Shown here in pieces: positions 1 to 10,548 of a stretch of DNA of 21,132 nt. Source of the stretch: Didymodactylos carnosus (lineage: Eukaryota > Rotifera > Eurotatoria > Philodinida > Philodinidae); the NCBI GenBank assembly GCA_905250885.1, contig CAJNOQ010003180.1, forward strand, positions 1 through 21,132, in the 5' to 3' direction. The number at the start of each line of letters is the position of its first letter. Position 1 is the stretch's first letter. Under the pieces are notes generated by a model. The model was not told the origin of the DNA. It saw only the letters and a program-made list of their open reading frames with translations, and made no database searches. Made by a program: the position numbers and the translations under genes.

Positions 1-3000
1 TGTCAAAAAAGCTCTAGCGCTTTTTTTCTTTATTTCTTCACTATAGCCTGAAAGAGACAGTTTTTCTGAAAACCAAATAGATGGGAATGTCGCCCATGCA
101 AAACTCTATCGATCCTTTTACTTTCGCAAATCTTCCAGTAATTCATTGATAGTAATAAAGGCGCATATAAAACTTAGTTTTGGTACTGTTTTGCATCAGG
201 AAGATAAGACATCGAGAAAATCTGTTTTGTTCATGGCACAAACGGTGTTAGTAAAGACAAACGCTAATGTGAGTTTGTAGAGAATTGGATGCTGTTTCAG
301 AAAGTGTTTTAGCAAAAGGACAAAGTTCATTTAGTATATGAAAATTATTGATTAATTCTAATTCTCAACTCTTTTTCTGAAACAAATGAAAAACTTACGA
401 ATTTCTAATTGGAAAGTAGATCGAAAGATAATTTATCACATCTCATTCGAAAGAGCAATAAAAACACTTCTATTTTCTATAATTACATAATTTCAAACGT
501 ACTCAGTTATTGGAAAAAAAAGTACATTTGATGAGAGAGATAGTTAGGAGATGGCGGAATTTACAAGAGCTTTTTTGGCGATGCTTGAGATTCAAATTTT
601 TTCTCACTCAAACTCAACCACAAAAAGTTTGCCTTTCCATGTTTTTTGAAGTTCAGACTTTGCTCTTTCCAACGGAAAAATAATTAACTTTCCAGCACAT
701 CAGGAACATGTAGAAATAATGCTCGACATTTGTCCAATTACTTTTGCAACGTAGGTTAGTAGAACAGACGACAAGAGTATAGATTCGTAACTCAGTAAAC
801 TAGTTTATAGATAAGAAACAGCAACACCTATAGTACAAAATGTATCCAATTGTTGAGGAGCGTTGATGGCACAATAGATAAAATCGTTGTCTGTGATGAG
901 ACATAATCGGGGTGCAAATCCTCGTCAGCGCGTATATTTTTTTGGAATTTTTTTTAAGTCTCCCGAATTGAATTTTTGGAAGTACTCCGGACTAAGAATC
1001 ATGGTTCCATAGGCAATCGAGCATGCTGATTCCGAATATCCCATTCCCCCGGACTCAAACCGCATTTGAAAATTTCGAAGTCCGGTGATATGAGGAGTGT
1101 TTCTCAGCGCACAGAATATAGACAGAAGGGAAAACAAAGGGCAAAAAGACGGCGTTTATGTATCATCCTTTTCTGTTCTGGCTCAGCTGATACAAGAAAG
1201 ATTGTAAATGTAAAATGTAATCATCAGGTCGCCGTATCAATTAAATAGGTCGTAGTATCAATAAAATGTATCAAATTAGACAACGTAGCAGCTGTTAAAG
1301 GATAGAAAATAGCCCATCTATCTCAAAAAGTAAATATGAGCCTGAAAAAATCCCAAATCCCAGGTGTATAAAAAGATAAATATCTATGCACTTCTGTTAC
1401 TTTGAAAAATAAGTTCTATCGCTAGTAGCTGGATATATACACTTGCTCATCTCATTAAATACGCATTCTCGACCCGATTAGAGCATTCTGGCTCCTCGGG
1501 CTTGCTTTCAGTATATACAGAACACTGGAAAATTCAATAAAATTCTGAATTTTTCGTATGTTTTACAGTTCTGCGACACTAGAGTATCTAACTTCCACAG
1601 TGCATACATGCTTTATGCGTTATCCACTTACGACCTGCTTGATTTTAAGACAAAAGAAGTATTAAAAAGAATATAAATCATTTTTCAAGACTAGTAACAG
1701 CTGCTACGCGTTAATCCGTTCACTTTTTTTTATCTCCAGCAATTCCGATAAAAGTCATTTTCTGAATGTATTTTTATGGCTGGCGACTTGATGATAACTG
1801 TTTTGACTGAAGTTTCAACATTTACATTTGTTGCTACAGACCTAGTATTTAATGAACTCTTTTGCTCCTTTTCTTTTGTGTTGCCAAAAGACAAGTGAAA
1901 AGAAATAATTACCATTAAAAAAACAGAAACTATAGAAATACTATGAACATCCTAAATATCAGCATCCATAGGAATATTACGAACATAAGGAACATCAAAG
2001 ATATCAGCTAAATACGCAGGACATCTCACTCATTTCACCAATATACACTTTCTCTCACTAGTATTTCATGTAGTATCGTGTAGTGTGTTCGTTACCTCAC
2101 ATTACTCCTCGTCAAAAACAGCTATATTATTTCTAAGAACTATTAAGCTACGGTAGAATAATCTTACTCTTTTTGCTTAGTTCGAAATTTTTCTTTTTTG
2201 CTATTATGTTGGCGGATTTTCGAGAAAGAGAAAACAAGAATATTAAGAAGATTAATTAATAATTTATTTTATCATTAATATTTCCTCGGTTACACGAAAA
2301 GCGAGTCGTAATCGGGAGTAAATTTCGTTTAGAAAATCATTTTCTCTCATTCTTTTCAACTTCAAGTTGACATGTCTTCTTCTACTCTCGTATTCATAGA
2401 AGAGGGAGTTCAATTGTACATCACAATTTAAACCTAAATTATATTTCTTAATTACAAAATATCATTTAGTTATTTCGTTCTAAATGTGCATTTATGTTCA
2501 AAAAAATTTTCGTCTGCACTTTTCTGTTCTCTCTCGTTCGCCTCATGGAATTTAAACAAATGAATCATTATTATCAAATACATTATCGTATTATAAGAGG
2601 AAGAAGTAGAAATCTTCATTCAACACGAGTAATTTGCCGCTGTTCTTCATTAGTTGAAGCCTTTCATCACTATCAAAAGTTATTTGTATTGTTAATTCAT
2701 TGAGGACAAATTGTTGATGTTATCAGGAATGTTGAACTGGGATTATTTTGTGAGCTAGGATAGATAGGGCACTAGAACACGCATTCACATCTATCTTTAA
2801 TTTGTATGGCAATTTGAAGCGCACAAGTTGTACTCTATGCCAAGCTATCTTTTAGGAAAAGCTACCGTTTAGTTTTTTAGTAATAAGGCTGCTAATATTA
2901 CAGCTGAGCGTACGAAAAAGTAGATACCAATAGAAAACCAATTATCAACGTTTAAATGTTAGCGATAACGCACAATGCTTTTAGACACTTTATCTCGACA

Positions 3001-3735
3001 GAGATCGAACTCAGTTAGATCTCTAGGAGGAAGATGAGGAGGATGGCTTTCTAAAAGTTTTTGTTCAAAGACCTTTGGATGTTTAATGAAAGATCTGACC
3101 TATAACGATTTTACTGAAGCTAAAGCATTCTCCTATGGTATCACTTACATTAAATACTACAAACCAGATTATCAGTCTTATGTGTATTGATCTTGCTTGC
3201 TGTTGCTTGTAAACGTATCAAGTATATTAAAATTCTTTTTCTTTTGCTTTCATGAAACCAAACTGGAAGATCTGGTATTGAATCCATATTATTGACTCCA
3301 GTTGTGGTTGTTTTTTCATTAGTTCAGTTTGTGTTGACTAGTTTCGCTTCATAAGGACGTCGATTGTTCTGCTGTACTATACATAATGTCCATCGAATGA
3401 CGTAACGGCATGCACCAATATTCTTCACTGGAATGACTAGAATACAGAATAATGATACCCAAGGTTTCCACACAGATAAACATATTGATCATTCTTAATT
3501 GATGTATCTGTACTGTAACAGTACTTTTATGGTTTGTGATTCCTTCGTAACGCATCGAACTATGAGTGATATTACATTTTGAACAATACCATTGAAATGG
3601 CGACGAGTGGTCAACTGATCCTAAATATTGTCAATTGTCTGACATAAAAGCTCCTCATTTTTATATGGTTTGGTTTTTCACTTCAAATTCCTTCACCTCC
3701 TCTCATTCCATAGAACTTACGACAATTCTATAAGG

Positions 3736-3765
3736 ATCTTATAGAAATCTTATAGAATCTTATAT
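3736..3765 (+). repeat. Short tandem repeat ATCTTATAGA
   Basis: Three imperfect head-to-tail copies of a 10-bp unit ATCTTATAGA are visible. The last copy ends in TATATAAGG. No function is implied. Confidence 0.55.
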
Positions 3766-4039
3766 AAGGTAGTCGATGCAAATGCGTAAGATATTGATAA
3801 CAATACGAAGGAATATAAAAATCTTCCGATAAGAATTCGCCAAGACAGACTATACAATTAGTTTAGAAGAGTTCATAAGATTTTGGTAAGTTTAAGATTT
3901 ACGTCAATGAGAGCATTTCCAAATAACAGAAAAGTGCCTTACAAAGATGTCACTGATCCAAATCTCAGGGCCTACCGGTTTTCAAACATGAGGGATCCAG
4001 TGGCGATGTCAGTTTTCTTTGATTTTGACTTTCGTAATG

Positions 4040-4670
4040 GGATTCTCGAAAACCTGGATTTTGAGGTGAGAGGTTTTGGGGGGGATTTTTATAAAAAATG
4101 TATTGATACATAAAATTTTTCCAAACTATGCTCACCAGATACAACATATTTTTCTCTATCTAAAAATATAATTTTATGGAGGATTTCCAGGGATTTCCCA
4201 ATGAAAAACCGAGGTTTTGGAGAGATTTTCGCTAATTGCTGGAGATGAAAAGTTAAAAGTTTTTTTTTCGTTTTACACTTGTCAAACTATATAGTCCCAA
4301 CGTATAAGGTTGCAAACATCAGCCCCTATAACAGTGAGGTTTTCTAGAAACCGCCGGCGGACGTCGCTTTTTTTTTAAAGTAAATTTTGCTGTTAAAGTT
4401 AAAATAACCACATGCAAAAATATTTTATACGTAGAACTAATATACTGAAGAAAAAATAATATTGAACAAGGTTAAAAGGGTTTTAAAAAGATTTTCAAAA
4501 ACCCTATAGGGTTTCAGTACTCAAAAGATATTTAAAATGTTTCTTGATGTTCAAACCTTATTTAACACGAGTCGATAGAGTTTTAGTATATTTTTGTTTT
4601 TTGTTTTCGACTTAAGGGTCCTAAAAGACCATTTTTAGCAAGGTTTTGCAGGGTTTTCGAAGGATTTCAG
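4040..4670 (+). repeat. Degenerate G/T-rich GGTTTT...GGGATTT repeat field
   Basis: The block contains many related short strings such as GAGGTTTTGG, GGGATTTCC, GGGTTTTC and AAGGATTTCAG at irregular spacing. It looks like a heavily diverged minisatellite or remnants of one element. A 16-bp perfect palindrome (AAACCCTA and its complement) sits inside at 4499-4514. The open frame across 3883-4113 appears to be a by-product of this composition. Confidence 0.35.
4499..4514. repeat. 16-bp perfect palindrome
   Basis: AAACCCTA is followed directly by its reverse complement TAGGGTTT. It lies within the degenerate GGTTTT repeat field. Confidence 0.6.
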
Positions 4671-4893
4671 TGGTTATACTAAGTTTTTCTTATTTTGTAA
4701 AATTTTAGAAACACATATCACGTGATCTCACTCTTTAAATGTAATTCTTATTGTACATGACATGTACTCATCTTATTGCTCTATGACTCCGCCATCTCAC
4801 TCGCGCATTATGAAATATGTAAGAAATCACATAGACACATGACATCTAATATAGCTAATCTCAATACAAGTGATATCACGCAAAAAGATCACA

Positions 4894-4900
4894 TATATAA
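4894..4900 (+). promoter_or_regulatory. Candidate TATA box
   Basis: TATATAA starts 59 bp upstream of the ATG of the THAP-like frame, so a transcript start about 30 bp downstream would leave a very short leader. Position and sequence fit a TATA element, but AT-rich DNA gives chance matches. Confidence 0.35.
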
Positions 4901-4952
4901 ATAGGAAGAAATTTCAACATTCAGTCATATTCAACTGTCTATATGTTCAAAA

Positions 4953-5437
4953 ATGTCACATATATGTGTTGTTTGTCGAAAATCCAGTAGTTCTGGAAAT
5001 GTTGTTGGTCGACATCGTAAAAATGTTTCATTTTTTAATATTCCAACTAACCCAACAACCGACAAGAATGGTTTCAACTCCTAAATTTATCACAAGAAAA
5101 TATCAATTCGAATACATTAAGAATATGTAGTGAACGTTTTGATGATGCTGACATTGAAGGTGGACGTCGTCGAACTTTAAAATCTGGTGCTTTTCTAAAA
5201 CAACAAGGTGTTAGACAAGCTAGAACAAGATCAAAATCAAGTGGTTCAACAACATTATTACGTGATACATTAAATATTTCAACAACCTCAAAAATGTCTA
5301 TAGATGATAATACCATTGGAACTGATATATTTAATTTAACATTATCATCTGGACCACTGTTAGTATTTGATACATTTAGTAATAATATATCTGAATTCTA
5401 CATTAGCTCACACCCGGAAACCTGTCAAATGCTGTGA
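4953..5437 (+). pseudogene. Frameshifted THAP-domain protein
   Basis: The ATG frame opens with a C-x2-C pair (ICVVC, residues 5 and 8), a basic stretch and FFNIP, as in the first half of a THAP C2CH DNA-binding domain. It stops after about 46 residues. The frame displaced by one base carries on from NNRQEWF through LRICSERF, matching the second half of THAP (a W, then the C-x2-H region), and runs on as a basic, Ser/Thr-rich tail to a TGA. A one-base deletion in the AACCCAACAACC stretch near 5049-5060 would explain the break. The usual last zinc ligand (CSxHF) reads CSERF, so histidine is replaced by arginine. The lost ligand and the frameshift together suggest a dead copy. THAP proteins are DNA-binding factors, and some derive from P-element-like transposases. 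A TATA-like box sits just upstream. Confidence 0.55.
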
Positions 5438-5709
5438 ACTTCTTTATAGTATTACCTAGCATTTTGTCTTGTATTTTACTAGTAACAACTCATTAAATGT
5501 GTTTTTCAAGACTACATTCTCTGTTCCAATCAATCAAGAAACTCGTTTCTTTGACCACTGACTATTGGATGATGGGTCTTAACTTATGCACCGCAAGAAA
5601 AAATATACATAATAATATACAGCAAAAAAAGTACTTTACGACAAAACAATCGGTACACAATTAATAAATACAAAAACGACAATGAAAGATAAGAAACAAA
5701 ATAATTATC

Positions 5710-8700
5710 TTATAGCCACATATGAACAGAATCACCACGAGCGGATGCGCCTCTCAAGCAAAAGTTTAGTTTGACTGTGTTCTGTTTTAACCAGTTTTCC
5801 ACAAATGCTTCTGATGGTAAAAAAGGAGATGACATCAAGAATACTGATAGCGTTATTAATTTTCTGAACTTTTTAAGAATAATTGGCATGATCGCATAAA
5901 ATTCGTTAGCAGTGGCAAGATTATAGATTCTAAATGATTCCAAATTTGAAAAAATATGTGAAAATAATTCTACATTCTCAATTGACCAGATTTTGCCATC
6001 ACCAGATAAACATAATTCATTAATCATCACCAGACGTTGACAAATATGATCTGAACTTTTGATTAAGCCAAGAAGATAATCAACACTTAACATTAAAGAG
6101 GAAATATTCAGGGATAAGTTCAGCAAACGTTCGAATGTTTCAAACGGCCACCAATTATCAGACCACATTCGTAACTCCTTTAAATTCGACAACTGGATTG
6201 TTCGGCCAAGGTCGTCCAAAACCGATGAATTCGGAAGTTCCAACATATGTCCTAAGTACAATGTTTTGACATTAAAATATTGACATTTCGTGTGGCGCAG
6301 TTCGTTATAATCACAAACATCCAATTCATCGACTTCTATACGAGTTGGTGATGAAGTTGGTTTACCTGTATTTCTTGAAAAGAAGAAAGAATACAGAAGT
6401 TATGAACCGTCTAAGCAAATAACCAAGCTCATATTACAATAAATGTTTTCCAGTTTTCAATCTACTGCACGGCTTGGCCAGGAACTCTGCTACCGGAGTG
6501 ATATTCTGTGACGGAATTTCACTTCGGTAGCAGAGGTAGGTGACCAAGCCGCGCAGTCTTTACGAAATGATTGTTACAATGAGAAAAAGAAAAGAAGTTT
6601 AATGAAATCTATAATTTCTCTTAATTAATTTACTTACAAAATTAATTTACATTCATACAGCATTCGAACGGTCTTGAAGCGGAGAACAAAGTTATAACTG
6701 CAGATTTCTGAATTTTTGCTGATGGCTCTTGAAGACTCAGTTTTCAGAAACTCAAAAAATGTCCAAAACCTTTCTTAATGAGACATGATTATAGTTCGAA
6801 AATTTCCAATTAAAATAAGATATCTCGCAGCTCTACATGATCTTTCTTTGCAAAGTTATAGAATTCACACGAAAAGCGCTAAATGTTCACTGTCGGCTCA
6901 AACCTGCAGAAATAAGGAAAAAATTAATTTAGCGCTTTTCGTGTGAATTCTATAACTTTGCAAAGAAAGATCATGTAGAGCTGCGAGATATCTTATTTTA
7001 ATTGGAAATTTACGAACTATAATCATGTCACATTAAAAAAGGTTTTGGACATTTTTTTGAGTTTCTGAAAACTGAGTCTTCAAGAACCATCAGCAAAAAT
7101 TCAGAAATCTGCAGTTATAACTTTGTTCTCCGCTTCAAGACCGTTCGAATGCTGTGTGAAACAAGGCTTCATCTCTTAAGGCAAGAGACTTGATGCTTTT
7201 TCGAGTGAAGGGTCTCGTTTTTGAGTTCTCTTAGAAACGAATTTTTTGCAAAGGTTAAGAATGATGTAGCAAAGAATCTGAGATTAGGAATGGAATGTTT
7301 ACTGCTTACAAAAAAATGATCAGCGAGATTGACAGAAAATCAAGGACACTAGATTTTACCCTCTAGGATTTTGAATAATTAACTGTTATTATTTCTACGT
7401 GCTTATAATTACCCAGGTCGTCGATTCCGGCGTCAGGATCCTGACGGAACCTGCCGGATCAAACATCGGAACATACCGGAAGTTGTCAGAATTCGGTAAA
7501 ATCCGGCAGCAACCATACCGGAAATCCGTTGCTCGGAATCCGTGCCGGAAGATGTCGGATCCGACATATTCCGGCCGATGAATCGGATTTCGCTGGATTT
7601 GGCAGAATGTCACCAATTTTGAGATTAAAAATAGTCTTAAATTTTTTCTGTCACTTTTTAGTGGTTCTTCTCTCTCTTCATTCGAGAGAGTGGAGGGACC
7701 CACTAGCTAGGACGTGTACAACACGTATGAGTGTGAGCGATGACTCATACTGTTAAGAATTTGAAAAGAACAACGTCTCATTTTTTATTTTCTGTAGTGT
7801 CGTATTTAAAGTGTTCCTGTCATGAACCAAAACGGTGAATATATCATGCGCACAGGAAAGAAAGAAAAAAAATAAGGTGCACATCACAGGATCCGTCGAT
7901 TTCCGGTTAGCGGAAATTAACGAATCCAACTGGTTCCGGATATCGGATTCGATCTCCGGATCCTCCAGGAACCAAATATCGGAACTCGAAGGCATTGAGC
8001 AGATTCCGATCTCCGGAATTAAAAGGATCCGGCAGGATCTGATCGGGTGAATTCGATCTGGGTAGTGGCTGCGCCACTAAACGCCAGAATATTTTGAGCC
8101 CACCCAGAAATGAATTTTCTGGACTACATTACTCAGAATTCAGTGAGGCCGAGTCCACCCTGGCAAAATTCAGAGAGCCTTAGCTCATCCTAGTCTAAAT
8201 TCCTGGCGCCGCCGCTACTTATAATGCTACACCAAGAATCAATGTGTAAAATCCATTCTAGATGATACTTTGGTACACAAAATCATCAACTTACGGTGCT
8301 AAGAATTCGTTATTGCATGTGGTAGCTGTTTGTATAGAAGATCCCACTTTTATATAACGATAATGATAAGGAAACGAGTAGAATTCTAAATCACATTTGC
8401 TTGTATCATAATCACAGGCCATATACCATTTTCGTTTTAGCCAATATTCAGTATGAAATGAAGCTAGCAAAGGAGCGATAATTGATGCCGATTGAACTTT
8501 CGATATATAAACATATAACTTGAATTTACTTAAGAGCGGCATACTTGACAAAAGATTTTGCCAACGAGAGCCATTACAAAAGTCACTATTTCCACTGGAG
8601 AAAGAAAATTGTTGTATTTGATAAAAACTTTTTAGTAATAACTCAACCTCTTCAAAAAGAATACCTGTTTCAGTTAAATGAAAATATCTCAGACTAGGAC

Positions 8701-9099
8701 CAAACGGAATCGATGGATGTCGAAGAACAAGACTACTAGATGACGTAGAATCACATGAAACTACTAATCGTTTGATTTTTGGAAATGAATAGATTAAATT
8801 GACTAAATCATGTTTATCATGCACATCAACTGATACATATTCCAAAGTTGATATCAAATCATGATGAATGCGTCCAAGCAGATCACCGAAGTCTAATAAT
8901 GAACATATTTTTAATGATTTATGTGCGAATATTGTATTATAAATATAATGTTGTTCCTCTTCTAAAGGGTTACCTGGTTCAGCCCGTTTAACTTTGACAT
9001 AATATAAATACTGTAAATATTTTAATTTCGATGCAATTACTTTCAAATCAGCCAATGACACGTTATTAAGGATTAGCGATCGTAAATTAGTAAAAGATT
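5710..9099 (-). CDS. F-box/LRR-like protein, two exons, 5' end missing
   Basis: Exon A (9099-8295) begins after a pyrimidine-rich acceptor (TTTTGTATAG) and ends at a canonical donor GTAAGT. Exon B (6373-5710) begins after a TTTTCAAG acceptor. The phases match (two bases left, one needed), giving about 488 residues. Exon A contains leucine-rich stretches (FTNLRSLIL, LKYLQYLYY, FPKIKRLVV) and exon B has more (VKTLYLGHM, LSNLKELRM, FRKLITL), ending in HMWL. This arrangement resembles the large family of F-box-like proteins of bdelloid rotifers, whose C-terminus often ends in a similar short motif. The F-box itself is not visible and would lie in an exon upstream of 9100. F-box proteins recruit substrates to SCF ubiquitin ligases, but here function is inferred only. 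Two separate gene fragments remain the alternative to one gene with a long intron. Confidence 0.6.
6465..6556. mobile_element. 92-bp palindromic element with CTGC termini
   Basis: The outer arms CTGCACGGCTTGG and CCAAGCCGCGCAG are complementary apart from one base. The inner arms CTGCTACCGGAGTGATATT (6486-6504) and its near complement (6515-6533) surround a 10-base loop. The whole unit can fold on itself and is sharply bounded. It has no coding capacity and no clear target-site duplication. It is probably a small non-autonomous hairpin element. Confidence 0.7.
6652..7160. mobile_element. 509-bp foldback (MITE-like) palindrome
   Basis: The left arm (6652-6884) and right arm (6927-7160) are reverse complements over about 233 bp, with only about five substitutions and one single-base length difference found by eye. 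The loop is 42 bases. The outer ends read TTCATACAGCATTCGAACGG and the complement of its one-base variant. A three-base direct repeat ACA flanks the element (6649-6651 and 7161-7163) and may be a short target duplication. No protein is encoded. Arms this similar suggest recent insertion or ongoing arm-to-arm correction. A transcript through it would form a long double-stranded hairpin. Confidence 0.85.
7414..7612. repeat. CCGGA/GGATCC-rich island 1
   Basis: The words CCGGA, TCGGA, CGGAT and GGATCC recur every 10-20 bases in otherwise AT-rich DNA. The island has sharp edges and is much richer in G and C than its flanks. Open frames on both strands cross it without stops only because of this composition. 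It looks like a decayed short-unit repeat rather than a gene. Confidence 0.5.
7879..8056. repeat. CCGGA/GGATCC-rich island 2
   Basis: A second block with the same vocabulary (TTCCGG, GGATCC, TCCGGAT, GATCTCCGGA) begins about 270 bp after the first and ends next to the 157-bp inverted-repeat element. The shared words suggest a common origin, possibly two ends of one insertion. Confidence 0.5.
8062..8218. mobile_element. 157-bp element with 15-bp terminal inverted repeats
   Basis: The left end GTAGTGGCTGCGCCA matches the inverted right end GTAGCGGCGGCGCCA at 13 of 15 positions. The left end also contains its own small hairpin (TAGTGGC TGC GCCACTA). Internal DNA is non-coding. Size and ends fit a miniature inverted-repeat element. 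No clear target duplication was found. Confidence 0.6.
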
Positions 9100-9339
9100 C
9101 TATACAAAATAAAAGTGAAGAAAAAAAAAGGAAAGTGAAGAAGTTCTATCTCCTTTTCTATTGTTATAGAGGTGAACTAAATGTTTGTTTTGAAGTGTGA
9201 CTAAGTCAGAAGGTATTTTGGAAAATCAAATTCGAAATTGAATGCTTCAGGGTTATCATCAACTGTTAATCTACGGTATCCACCTATATTTTTCAATTCT
9301 GGTTTGCCATGCGATTGGAATTAGATCTCAGAATATACC

Positions 9340-9540
9340 TTACGCAGAAAAAACAAGACTCGCGCCGCAACGTTTTAAAACTCCTCTACTTAGACCGCAA
9401 CTCAGCGATAAGAATCGCGACTCGCGACGCGACTACGCAAATACTACTGTTTATATATCTGTGGTTGTCTCGACGTGACTCGCCATATCACGAATCGTGC
9501 CGACATGCAGCGATAAAAAAAATATAGAGATCGCGCTAAG
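9340..9540. repeat. CGACTCGCG-rich island
   Basis: Words such as GACTCGCG, TCGCGAC, GCGACTACGC and GATCGCGC recur across about 200 bp within AT-rich flanks. As with the CCGGA islands, the open frames across it are compositional and no protein family is recognised. Confidence 0.45.
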
Positions 9541-9858
9541 AAATGTTCACTTGATTTTTTGAAAATTTATCAACTTTTCAAGTCCCGCCGTGAAGGTTAA
9601 CTTGGGAAGAGGTATCCCTAATTGATTACAAAATAATACTCTAAAAAATGCTTTCATTAATTTCTTCATTAGAAGTTAACTACATATCGTTGGCTATCAA
9701 AGTTGCAAGGGCAATTTCTGTAATTAGTTTTGACTGAGCTGCAACCTTTCTAAAATAGAACTAGCCTCCGCGAATATCAATCAGTTCATAAAAAAGCTAT
9801 AAGAACATATGTAGTTAGATATTCTCTTCAAACTAATTAACTTTGTGGAAACATATAG

Positions 9859-9875
9859 GGGGGCTTAGAGCCCCC
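9859..9875. repeat. G/C hairpin
   Basis: GGGGGCT and AGCCCCC form a perfect 7-bp stem around a TAG loop. The rest of 9545-10020 shows no gene or larger repeat. Confidence 0.5.
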
Positions 9876-10026
9876 TTTAGAATGATACTTCTAGAGTAAG
9901 CAATTGTTTTTGGTTTACGTCAAAATGATTGTGAAAACCTATGCTTGGGACAAACGAACAAGACTTAGGATGAAACCGCATAACAAAAAGATCGATTAGA
10001 AAGATATAAACAGAATTATTCCATCA

Positions 10027-10339
10027 CCTTTAGGAAAGTGCAGAACAATTTCATATTTCTGTTTAAACGATAAATTAAATTCACAAAATCTTGAATCAAT
10101 TTCTAAAAACCAATATTTTGGATCGGGTTCTTTTCGCTATATCTAATAATTTTCGATGATCTAGACAAAATCGAAGACTTGTGCCAGTTAATTATAGTAA
10201 AATTTTTTGAGAAAAACATGAAATTAAAATGGTATAAGTTTCGATATTTTTCACTCCCATCTCTCTCCATTGACGATTTATTTTTTTTCGTACGCTTCAA
10301 ACTATTTTGATCTGCAACTGATTTTGTTAAAATAGGCAT
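10027..10339 (-). CDS. Small hypothetical gene, possibly two exons
   Basis: An ATG at 10339 opens a Lys/Ser-rich frame of 78 codons. Downstream, after a TATAG acceptor-like site near 10139, another frame reads coding-like sequence (EPDPKYWFLEIDSRF, then CEFNLSFKQKYEIVLHFPKG). It ends at a donor-like GTGATG near 10032. The two frames cannot be joined with certainty and no family is recognised, so this may be a gene remnant. Confidence 0.25.
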
Positions 10340-10377
10340 GTTACCACGTGAATTGATGGGATCAAATTTTTCTAATT

Positions 10378-10418
10378 AGGCCTTTGTTGATTTCTCAGAG
10401 ATCCAACATAAAAGGCCT
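10378..10418. repeat. Short inverted repeat AGGCCTTT
   Basis: AGGCCTTT (10378-10385) and AAAGGCCT (10411-10418) are perfect complements around a 25-base spacer. Confidence 0.45.
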
Positions 10419-10548
10419 TTTTGACTTTCTACAGCTCGTTGCTTTTCTAAACAGGGAAGGCCAATCCACAAATCGGCTACTAGTCTGCCTAGAATTATTA
10501 GCTCTTCCGATTAATAAAATGTCGCTCTACCCATGGGGAAATTTTAGT

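Larger units (their letters stand above)
1..4850. other. AT-rich gene-poor stretch
   Basis: No coding region with a recognisable domain, consistent frame or splice structure was found on either strand. Open frames here are short and of low complexity. A 34-codon ATG frame at 3086-3190 (plus) has coding-like composition (ends SYVY) but no recognised family. Two loose 19-bp direct repeats of the form GAACATC...ATATCAGC lie near 1945 and 1991. The stretch reads as intergenic or decayed repeat DNA. Confidence 0.5.
6374..8294 (-). other. 1.9-kb intron filled with mobile-element debris
   Basis: This is the inferred intron of the F-box/LRR-like gene, with donor GTAAGT at 8294 and acceptor CAAG at 6374. 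Other introns modelled in this window are 51-59 bp. Inside lie a 92-bp hairpin element, a 509-bp foldback palindrome, two CCGGA-rich islands and a 157-bp element with terminal inverted repeats. The nearer acceptor CAG at 6366 does not keep the frame. Confidence 0.5.

Noticed and set aside
925-1248. Opposed 60-70 codon frames
   Set aside because: No recognised domain, low-complexity ends and mutual overlap; most likely chance.
7395-8050. Open frames of 60-102 codons on both strands across the CCGGA islands
   Set aside because: They arise from the GC-rich repeat composition. Frames overlap on both strands and no family is recognised.
9242-9527. Overlapping plus-strand frames across the CGACTCGCG island
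   Set aside because: Arginine/threonine-rich translation follows from the repeated words, with no domain or splice support.
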